Source: CAYNFR01 sp964616755 (GTDB lineage: Bacteria > Bacteroidota > Bacteroidia > Chitinophagales > Saprospiraceae). From it: 19,822 nt of DNA. The first letter of the stretch is position 1. Each line of letters begins with the position of its first letter. The position numbers and the translations under genes are program-made. The notes under the pieces are model-generated. The model ran no database searches. It was given only the letters and a program-made list of their open reading frames with translations, and was not told where the DNA came from. The stretch spans positions 1 through 19,822 of the forward strand of contig CAZTSI010000052.1 in NCBI GenBank assembly GCA_964616755.1, read 5' to 3'. Below, piece after piece: positions 7,947 through 14,689 of this stretch.

Positions 7947-9227
7947 ATGTTACGAATTAGTTGGCTAGTGTTGTTATTGGGCTTGGCCTTTGGGGCTAGT
8001 GCATCTTATATTCTTATTCCGATGACCGAAGAAGGGCAAAAAAGTCATTTGAAGGCCTATGGGCTCACTTATTGGGTATTGGATAAAGGAGTAGAGGCTT
8101 ATTGGCTATTGAATTATGAAGGCGGCGCTTTTGCTTTTGAGCAAACGACTATATTTGAGACAGAATGCAAGATTCGCGATGTGAGTTATCGTGTTATATC
8201 AGATGGTGAGTTTGCCCGCCTGCGCAATGATATTGCGCATCCAGAAAAAAATCAAGAAGTCATCAAGCTAGAAAAGGCACCTAAAATAGCCGTATATACC
8301 CCTGACTTTAATGAGAAGGGCGAAAAAATACAACCCTGGGATGACGCGGTAACGATGGTGTTGACATATGCGGAGATTCCGTATGATGTGGTATATGATC
8401 GTGAAGTAATGGAAGAGAAATTAGCAGAATACGACTGGTTGCATTTACATCACGAGGATTTTACGGGGCAGTATGGTAAGTTTTATCGCAGTTATCACAC
8501 GATGCCTTGGTATCAAGCTAATCAGCGCAAAATGGAATCACTAGCCAAAAGTTTAGGTTTTGCTAAAGTGTCACAAATGAAATTGGCAGTAGCCAAAAAA
8601 ATTAAAGGTTTTGTAGAAGGGGGTGGATTTATGTTTGCCATGTGCAGCGCCACAGATAGTTACGATATAGCTTTAGCCGCTGAGGGGCTTGACATATGTG
8701 ATATTATCTACGATGGTGACCCTGCTCAACAAGATGCTCAGTCGCAATTGGATTTTTCTAGGACATTTGCCTTTAAAGATTTTACCCTGCGCAGAGATCC
8801 GATGGAATATGAATTTTCGGATATCGATATGTCGGCGCCTAAACGGATGGTCTCACCGGAGACGGATTATTTTACGCTCTTCGAATTTAGTGCCAAATGG
8901 GATCCAATACCTACGATGCTCACCCAAAATCATACCCGTACTGTAAAGGGATTTATGGGGCAAACGACAGCCTTCGACCGCCATTTCGTGAAATCTGAAG
9001 TGTTGATCTTAGGCGAGAATAAGGCGGCTGATGAAGCTCGCTATATTCACGGCACTTTTGGCTATGGGACATGGACATTCTATGGCGGGCATGATCCTGA
9101 AGATTATAAACATTATGTCAATGATCCGGAGACAGATCTCAGTCTGCACCCCAAATCACCTGGTTACCGACTTATTTTAAACAACGTTCTTTTTCCAGCC
9201 GCTAAGAAGAAGAAGCGCAAGACGTAG
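7947..9227 (+). CDS. Conserved Bacteroidota exported protein (often mislabelled asparagine synthetase B)
   Basis: This 426-residue protein starts with a signal peptide (about 1-19, ending GASAS) followed by YILIPM, and is probably periplasmic. It contains long stretches typical of a very conserved Bacteroidota family: WLHLHHEDFTGQYGKFY (164-180), GGGFMFAMCSATDSYD (225-240), FEFSAKWDPIPTMLTQNH (312-329) and FYGGHDPEDY (378-387). It ends PAAKKKKRKT. Database entries for this family often carry the name asparagine synthetase B, but I see neither an ATP-pyrophosphatase SGGxDS motif nor an N-terminal nucleophile Cys2 glutaminase domain. The fold around C233 and H382 resembles ThuA or class I amidotransferase-like domains, which is inference. 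It is the only clear plus-strand gene here, monocistronic, and divergent from the VWA gene. Confidence 0.85.
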   Translation: MLRISWLVLLLGLAFGASASYILIPMTEEGQKSHLKAYGLTYWVLDKGVEAYWLLNYEGGAFAFEQTTIFETECKIRDVSYRVISDGEFARLRNDIAHPEKNQEVIKLEKAPKIAVYTPDFNEKGEKIQPWDDAVTMVLTYAEIPYDVVYDREVMEEKLAEYDWLHLHHEDFTGQYGKFYRSYHTMPWYQANQRKMESLAKSLGFAKVSQMKLAVAKKIKGFVEGGGFMFAMCSATDSYDIALAAEGLDICDIIYDGDPAQQDAQSQLDFSRTFAFKDFTLRRDPMEYEFSDIDMSAPKRMVSPETDYFTLFEFSAKWDPIPTMLTQNHTRTVKGFMGQTTAFDRHFVKSEVLILGENKAADEARYIHGTFGYGTWTFYGGHDPEDYKHYVNDPETDLSLHPKSPGYRLILNNVLFPAAKKKKRKT

Positions 9228-9274
9228 ATAGGGATTGTCATAGTTAAGTGCATTGACGGAGTATATGTATTAGA

Positions 9275-9291
9275 AAATCTGTTACAGATTT
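9275..9291 (+). terminator. Weak hairpin after the secreted-protein gene
   Basis: AAATCTG (9275-9281), a 3-nt loop TTA, and CAGATTT (9285-9291) form a perfect 7-bp stem 48 bp after the stop. It is AT-rich with no following T-tract, so it may be only an RNA 3'-end structure. Confidence 0.3.
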
Positions 9292-9301
9292 AGATAGCTG
9301 C

Positions 9302-9327
9302 AAAATAGGTCGCTGCACTCTATTTTT
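9302..9327. terminator. Possible bidirectional terminator
   Basis: AAAATAG (9302-9308) and CTATTTT (9320-9326) form a perfect 7-bp stem around an 11-nt loop, with a T-run on the plus side and an A-run at the other end. The position between convergent genes suits termination of the secreted-protein transcript. The stem is AT-rich, which lowers confidence. Confidence 0.4.
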
Positions 9328-9589
9328 ATTCGTACGACTTAGGCATGACAGGCCAAAGTTGTTAAAAGAACTTATTTGAGCCAGTAGAATGCTGTTAAAG
9401 GGGCTACATAGCACTTTATATCTTTATCTCAAAGATCCACAATGCATCATCAAAGTCTAAGGTGAGCTATGGCTGCGCAGCAGTAGTAAGTTATAATTTC
9501 TTCTAAGCTGATCTCAAGCTCAAAACTACGTTTCATTCAAGAGTCGTTGAGGAAGGCAGCCTTATTCAGGTGAAGTTTTGTTCTTCAAA

Positions 9590-9619
9590 AAAAGCACTGA
9601 TACAAAACGATTAGTTTTG
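9590..9619 (-). terminator. Possible terminator of the psd operon
   Basis: On the minus strand, just downstream of the psd stop, a perfect 6-bp inverted repeat CAAAAC/GTTTTG (9603-9608 and 9614-9619, loop 5 nt) is followed about 10 nt later by a run of seven Ts. Weak stem, suitable position. Confidence 0.35.
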
Positions 9620-9639
9620 CCTGCACCTGGCGAATGGCA

Positions 9640-10296
9640 TTACCTAAGTTCAGCCAGCACATCTGTCCTAGATTTGACCACCTGCCCGAGCGATACCAAG
9701 ACCTTAGCATCTAGCGGCAAGAAAATATCAACGCGGCTTCCAAACTTAATGAAGCCCATCTCTTCGCCTTGTACGACAGGCATGCCTTTCTTCGTGTAAT
9801 TGACAATCCGCCTTGCAAGGGCGCCAGCTATCTGACGACATAGTATTTCAGTAGTATCCGTCTTGTACACTGTTGTGTGGCGTTCATTTTCTGTCGAAGA
9901 CTTTGGATGCCAGGCGACAAGATATTTGCCTGCATGATACTTCTCATAAGCAATACTGCCACCCACAGGATGGTGGTTACTATGGACATTGATCGGCGAC
10001 ATGAACACAGAAATCATCAATCGCTTATCATTAAAATATTCGCTTTCTTCCGTTTCTTCTATCACAACAACTTTGCCATCGGCAGGTGAATAAACCATAG
10101 CATTATCAAAAACTGGAATAGCGCGTTTTGGATTTCGAAAAAATTGCAGGACGATAATGAGTAAAAACACCGAAAAGACAAGGAAAATATTGTTGAGCCA
10201 GGAATATGGCGAAAACATTCCTGCCAGCGCGTTTATAAAGGCAATAAATAAAATGGTAATTACAATAGTAGGTGTGCCCTCGCGATGCAATGTCAT
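9640..10296 (-). CDS. psd: Phosphatidylserine decarboxylase family protein
   Basis: This 218-residue protein matches the short (Psd-related) branch of phosphatidylserine decarboxylases, which convert phosphatidylserine to phosphatidylethanolamine at the inner membrane. Two membrane helices lie at about 8-27 and 33-51. Conserved blocks are YSPADGKVVVIE (69-80, D73), FMSPINVHSNHHPVGG (98-113) and the self-cleavage site FIKFGSRVDIFLP (182-194). Cleavage at G186-S187 would leave S187 as the pyruvoyl prosthetic group. It is the last gene of the operon, 10 bp after cdsA. Pairing with cdsA, which makes the CDP-diacylglycerol precursor, supports the assignment. No phosphatidylserine synthase gene is visible in this window. 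Confidence 0.92.
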   Translation of the reverse strand: MTLHREGTPTIVITILFIAFINALAGMFSPYSWLNNIFLVFSVFLLIIVLQFFRNPKRAIPVFDNAMVYSPADGKVVVIEETEESEYFNDKRLMISVFMSPINVHSNHHPVGGSIAYEKYHAGKYLVAWHPKSSTENERHTTVYKTDTTEILCRQIAGALARRIVNYTKKGMPVVQGEEMGFIKFGSRVDIFLPLDAKVLVSLGQVVKSRTDVLAELR

Positions 10297-10306
10297 AAAC
10301 AGCTTA

Positions 10307-11119
10307 TTAATTGAATGTCAAAAATAGTATAACAAATGGTATGGCGTAGATAAAGCTGTCAAGCCTATCTAACATGCCCCCATGCCCTTTGAGCAGCGTG
10401 CCGCTGTCTTTCAAACCCAGATGCCTCTTCCAACTAGATTCAACCAGGTCACCCAGCATTCCACTGACCGATACGATAGACGCTATGATCAACCAATCAC
10501 AAAGATCTAGAACACTTAGTATTTGTGCCAATATAATCGCGGCGACCAATCCTAGAAGGGCGCCACCGATCCATCCTTCCCAGGTTTTGGAAGGGGATAT
10601 CTTTGGCGCAAGTTTGCGTTTTCCCAAAGCACGTCCGGCAAAATAAGCCCCTGTATCATTTAACCAAATCAATACAAAACTTCCTAATAATACAAGGTTA
10701 AATTGCGGCAAAGAACGTAGAAAAATGATCGTCAGCACAAATGGTAGTGAGAGATACCAAATACTAGCGATCCATCGTGCGCTAAATGGCAGAAGCGTTC
10801 TTGATTGTGTCACCAAAAAGAAAGCATTTATAAAAAAAAGTACTGAAGCACACCACGGTACATATGCTATAAATCGCTCATGGACAGTCAAGTAGTTTGA
10901 AGAAATGGCCATGGCGATAATGAAAGTTACTACCCCAGCAGACCATGATATCGGAGAAAGCGGATTCTTGCCACCTTCGGACATGAATTCAATGTAACAA
11001 AGCATAAAAAATAGAACCATGAGCATATCCGCAGCAAGACCTCCCGCTAACATACAAGTGACAATTGTTAGCACATAAATGATGCCTGCAGGAATACGTT
11101 GCTTAAGGTCTTGATTCAT
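10307..11119 (-). CDS. cdsA: Phosphatidate cytidylyltransferase
   Basis: This inner-membrane enzyme makes CDP-diacylglycerol from CTP and phosphatidate, the branch point of phospholipid synthesis. The C-terminal half contains SPSKTWEGWIGG (175-186), GDLVESSWKR (223-232) and the CTP-transferase signature KDSGTLLKGHGGMLDRLDS (237-255, with D251 and D254), all intact. Several hydrophobic helices occupy the N-terminal 160 residues. I chose ATG 11119 (MNQDLKQRIPAG, 270 residues) because an upstream in-frame start at 11233 would add residues without family character, buried in the 3' end of the CPBP gene. The chosen start still overlaps the CPBP stop by 17 bp, suggesting coupling. It is followed 10 bp later by psd. 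Confidence 0.92.
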   Translation of the reverse strand: MNQDLKQRIPAGIIYVLTIVTCMLAGGLAADMLMVLFFMLCYIEFMSEGGKNPLSPISWSAGVVTFIIAMAISSNYLTVHERFIAYVPWCASVLFFINAFFLVTQSRTLLPFSARWIASIWYLSLPFVLTIIFLRSLPQFNLVLLGSFVLIWLNDTGAYFAGRALGKRKLAPKISPSKTWEGWIGGALLGLVAAIILAQILSVLDLCDWLIIASIVSVSGMLGDLVESSWKRHLGLKDSGTLLKGHGGMLDRLDSFIYAIPFVILFLTFN

Positions 11120-11975
11120 TGAGTGACGCGCGTCTGGGGCCAAAATTAAACCACAACGCGAATGTAATGAGACCTGAGCATATAATAACAATGGTCGGCA
11201 ATGCTTCGTCATTCGCCAATTGTTCTGCCACATCCAAGTCCAAGGTATAAAGTACGATTACCTGCAGCGAATTGTTCAAAAAATGAAGCATGATTGGCAC
11301 GATAAGCGACTTCGTATAGTAATAACTATACCCAAGTAAAGCGCCTAAAAAACTTAATGGCAAAAACCGCTCAACTTGCATATGAAAGGCACCAAAAATT
11401 ATGGCCGCCAACCATATGGCCATATGATAGTTGTTAAACATTCGTTCAAACGTCTTTTGTACAATGCCTCTAAAGATGATTTCTTCTCCCAGTCCTGCCA
11501 AAAGGCCAACCAGTAACAATGATTCAAATAGGCCTTGAATGCCATCCATCGTTAGCGCCTGAGTCATAATTTTGAGCGTGCTATCTTGGCCACTACGCAT
11601 CCATTCAGGAAAGGGTATGGCTTCATTAAGCAAAACAAGGCCTGATAAAAACGGATAAGAAACAAGGATAATAACGCCCCATTTCACAATTTGCTCAACC
11701 TTTGGTTCCTCGACAATTTGCAAAAATTTGGCCCATTCTTGTTTATAATACATCCACACAAACACGAGACCTGCTAGGGTAAACATCATAAAATGATTGA
11801 GGACTAAGCCCCATCTGAAAATCGAACGCTGTGACGGTTCTAACTCAATCGAATCCAATTGTAGTACATTGATGCCCCCTGCCATCCAAATAGCACCCGC
11901 CAAGAATGACGATACTAAGGCAAAAGCCATCATTATGCCCACTAAGGCCATTAGTTGAACGATATACGATTTCAT
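11103..11975 (-). CDS. CPBP-family intramembrane metalloprotease
   Basis: This 290-residue multi-spanning protein carries the Abi/CPBP (CAAX-processing-like) motifs: GLGEEIIFRGI (161-171; EE 164-165 and R169), FGAFHMQ (194-200; H198) and MLHFLNNSLQ (229-238; H231). These form the glutamate/histidine catalytic site inside the membrane. Hydrophobic helices lie at about 8-30, 58-76, 98-116, 150-163, 186-198, 205-222 and 262-278. The substrate is unknown; relatives process prenylated or other membrane proteins or act in immunity and regulation. Its ATG overlaps the stop of the preceding T9SS protein gene by one base (TAATG), and its end overlaps cdsA by 17 bp, so it sits inside a coupled operon. 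Confidence 0.88.
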   Translation of the reverse strand: MKSYIVQLMALVGIMMAFALVSSFLAGAIWMAGGINVLQLDSIELEPSQRSIFRWGLVLNHFMMFTLAGLVFVWMYYKQEWAKFLQIVEEPKVEQIVKWGVIILVSYPFLSGLVLLNEAIPFPEWMRSGQDSTLKIMTQALTMDGIQGLFESLLLVGLLAGLGEEIIFRGIVQKTFERMFNNYHMAIWLAAIIFGAFHMQVERFLPLSFLGALLGYSYYYTKSLIVPIMLHFLNNSLQVIVLYTLDLDVAEQLANDEALPTIVIICSGLITFALWFNFGPRRASLNESRP

Positions 11976-14464
11976 TAAAAACGTTGAATGACCAACTTCT
12001 GCGAAATGTGATCGCCAGTAACAAAGCGCACATTAACGATATACATACCATCTGTTAGGTCGCTGATATCACTACGATGTCTGAGCGCACTGCCAACAAC
12101 ACTCAAGCGCTCATTTTTTACGCGCCGTCCATAGACATCGAAAATCTCTACTTGAAGATCGGTAGACTGATTTTTGAGATCGATATCTATATTCAGGTTG
12201 CCGGTATTATTAGGATTTGGGTAAATATTGTACCGATTTTCTATAACAAAATCTTCTACAGCCGTGCTGACATCTTGAATTTTGAGATTGTCAATGGCCC
12301 AACCCCAGCCAAAAACGAATGGATCAGAGAAAAGCCGGAAGCGCACAAAAACAACATCGCCAGCTTTGAAGTTTCCATTGGTCACCATATTAATGACACG
12401 TTTTCTAAACATGCTTGGCGTGCCACTGCTCTGATTATCAAAGGCAGTACGCCAAATGCTTGCAGCATTACAATCATAACCATCTAAAAAAGGCAGCCAT
12501 TCATCGGTTCCTTGTATCTTGCCTTCGACAATAACATAGTCCCAAAATTCATCGTCACCAAAACGAGCACCCGGCTCTCCTGGTTCAACGATAACGATCT
12601 CATCAAAATCGATTAATTGATCTTTGTCGCGAATCGTGATGGGGATCTGTAGTTCATAGATAAAATTTCTAAAATTGCCCTCCCCGGCTTCCAGGTAAGG
12701 GTGATCGCTATGGATGGCATTGTCCGCGAATCCTGTTGGTCGATTGATCCTGAAGCCATTTCCAGCAAAATCGTTACTCGCTACGTTAAAATTATTGACA
12801 TACGTAATGACGGCTTCTTTTACTTGCTCCACCGTGAGGGAATAGAATCCTGTAAAAGGCAATTGCGAACTATTTGCACTTTTCGCTTTATCTACAGCGA
12901 CGATTTGATAACGCACTACAGTCCCAGCACTGAGCGGGCCGTTAGGAAATGTAAGGATCGCTTTATAATTATCAGTGGTGTCCGTTACTTGAAAACCCAA
13001 TTGACGTTCCATATTAACAGAGGGCATGGTTTGACCATCAATACTCCAATTGACAACAGCCGAGGCCACTCCGGTAAATTCGTCGATAATCTCAGCAACG
13101 ATGTCAATTTTTGAATTATCCGTATTGATATTCGCAACACGTTCATGATTTAACCTTGGTCGCTCTCTGTCCAATCCATATTCATAAGTAAAAACATTGT
13201 TCGGGGCAATGCCAGGATTAGTGAATTTTATATTTCTTCTGTTGGTAGCTGTAAAATAATAGCTATACTTCACTTCTCTATTTGGTGCAGGAATGACAAA
13301 TTCGTATAGACCTTTGTTCTGATTAAAAATTAGATCAGCTGTAATATCTTCTGTAATAAACTCATCTGAAGAATAATGAATTTTTAAAGTGCTACTGTCT
13401 ATCGGCGAGTCCGTGATGAGTTGCATCTCTAGCACAACGCTTTTATCCAATTCTTCGCTCCCGGGTAGGGTAGTATGAAGCAAATAGGTCATATCCCACC
13501 CAATATCATACATCAAGTCTAAGCCTAGCCCTGGGTCAAGTTCGATATCGCCTCTGTTGGAGAAGGGTGTCATGAGTGCACTATTCGTATTGTTATATGT
13601 TGATTCATCCATATGACTTACGCTAGACCCTGGGTCAAAGGTGCCCGGAGCGTAGAGCTTTGCTCGCTCATTCTTGGAGATCAAATTAAAAAACAAACTA
13701 TTACTCGTCAAAGCAGTCGTCATAGCCGATGTGCCATCTTGATTAACCGTCAACTTTGTGCCTGGATTTGCTATACCAGTATATAGGAAGTCTGTAAAAA
13801 TGGAGATGGCATTGTTCGTCCATACACGTACAAACCCTAGTGGTGGGGTTGCTTCATTTACACCCACTGAAGCTGTGAATCCTAACCCATGTAGTACCTC
13901 ATGGAGGAGTACAGTGACGAAGTCAAAACGGTTGCCTATACCACCAGGATTGTTAAATTGATAGTACCATTCAACAGCAGAATTGACCGTGATGATGATA
14001 TCAAAATCATCGATTGGGTTAAGATTTCTGCGGCTAATTTTTTCAGCTAAAGCAACCGGATATACATGTTGTGGAAAGGGCGAATTAGGGAAATTAGAAT
14101 AACTAGCCCCGGGCATAGCACCAGCTAAAGCCCCTTCATCTAGACGTTCCCAACTTATAGATATATTAATGGGGATTGGCGTATCAAATAAATCTTTGAG
14201 GATGCTTACTACTCCTGTCTCAAAGGCCGTTCTTGCATTATTCGGAACACCGTTTAAATACGTGACAGTGATCTCGGTATCCGTTTTCTTAGTTCTGGAC
14301 CTTTTTTGAGCGGGTGTGTAATGATGACTTACTTCGTCGGAGCCTGGGCAATAGACCATCGGAAACGAATGTTTGGCTCTTATAGGTTTGTCAATTTGAG
14401 CCGCTAAAGAAAAGACTCCCAACAACAAAGCAATGAGGGAAAAGGGTCGAAAGAGCTTGTACAT
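11975..14464 (-). CDS. T9SS-exported zinc-protease-like protein with C-terminal sorting domain
   Basis: This 829-residue protein has a signal peptide (about 1-22, ending SLAAQ). A zincin-type motif HEVLHGLGF lies at 188-196, preceded by a hydrophobic DFVTVLL strand. A downstream SHMDESTYN and SALMTPF segment (about residues 280-300) resembles bacterial HExxHGLGF secreted peptidases, where later His/Asp residues may complete the zinc site. The middle is beta-rich with Ig-like repeats. The last about 85 residues form a type A T9SS sorting domain (YNIYPNPNNTGNL, VEIFDVYGRRV, LTDGMYIVNV, KLVIQRF). It is therefore predicted to be exported and anchored or released at the cell surface. No His is found at the third position of the classic HExxHxxGxxH motif (A198). 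It is the first gene of the operon with CPBP, cdsA and psd, with TAATG coupling. Proteolysis is inferred. Confidence 0.85.
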   Translation of the reverse strand: MYKLFRPFSLIALLLGVFSLAAQIDKPIRAKHSFPMVYCPGSDEVSHHYTPAQKRSRTKKTDTEITVTYLNGVPNNARTAFETGVVSILKDLFDTPIPINISISWERLDEGALAGAMPGASYSNFPNSPFPQHVYPVALAEKISRRNLNPIDDFDIIITVNSAVEWYYQFNNPGGIGNRFDFVTVLLHEVLHGLGFTASVGVNEATPPLGFVRVWTNNAISIFTDFLYTGIANPGTKLTVNQDGTSAMTTALTSNSLFFNLISKNERAKLYAPGTFDPGSSVSHMDESTYNNTNSALMTPFSNRGDIELDPGLGLDLMYDIGWDMTYLLHTTLPGSEELDKSVVLEMQLITDSPIDSSTLKIHYSSDEFITEDITADLIFNQNKGLYEFVIPAPNREVKYSYYFTATNRRNIKFTNPGIAPNNVFTYEYGLDRERPRLNHERVANINTDNSKIDIVAEIIDEFTGVASAVVNWSIDGQTMPSVNMERQLGFQVTDTTDNYKAILTFPNGPLSAGTVVRYQIVAVDKAKSANSSQLPFTGFYSLTVEQVKEAVITYVNNFNVASNDFAGNGFRINRPTGFADNAIHSDHPYLEAGEGNFRNFIYELQIPITIRDKDQLIDFDEIVIVEPGEPGARFGDDEFWDYVIVEGKIQGTDEWLPFLDGYDCNAASIWRTAFDNQSSGTPSMFRKRVINMVTNGNFKAGDVVFVRFRLFSDPFVFGWGWAIDNLKIQDVSTAVEDFVIENRYNIYPNPNNTGNLNIDIDLKNQSTDLQVEIFDVYGRRVKNERLSVVGSALRHRSDISDLTDGMYIVNVRFVTGDHISQKLVIQRF

Positions 14465-14487
14465 CGGTGGTGTTTTTATATTCTAAA

Positions 14488-14495
14488 CAAAGTAA
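14488..14495 (-). promoter_or_regulatory. Possible -7 box of the protease-cdsA-psd operon
   Basis: On the minus strand this reads TTACTTTG, one base from TAnnTTTG, about 23 bp before the ATG of the T9SS gene. A -33 TTG at the usual distance is not obvious, so this is a weak candidate. Confidence 0.3.
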
Positions 14496-14689
14496 CACTA
14501 AATGCCAAACAATAGATGCCAATCAAGTCGAAATTCTTAGCCATTGCGCCTTCTCAAAAAAATGGAAACCTAACTTTTGAGCATAGTCTACATACACACA
14601 ACGCCTTAATGTAACTAAGTGTTTTAGCTTGATCTTAGCAAGATGGCCATATCGTTTGCTGTCTTTAAGCTGAAAGTTGTTTGCGCCTT

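Larger units (their letters stand above)
9228..9639. other. Convergent intergenic spacer
   Basis: This 412-bp stretch lies between the stop of the plus-strand secreted-protein gene and the stop of psd on the minus strand, so transcription converges here. It contains terminator-like hairpins (listed separately) and a 10-bp palindrome GCTGCGCAGC (9472-9481). I see no convincing coding sequence. Confidence 0.6.

Noticed and set aside
11120..11233. N-terminal extension of cdsA to an upstream ATG
   Set aside because: The extra residues lie inside the 3' end of the CPBP gene and do not resemble the hydrophobic CdsA N-terminus. MNQDLKQRIPAG at 11119 is a typical start.
12077..13114. Plus-strand open frames at 12077-12487 and 12701-13114
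   Set aside because: Both are antisense to the T9SS protein gene and have no start context or family features; they are by-products of its codon composition.
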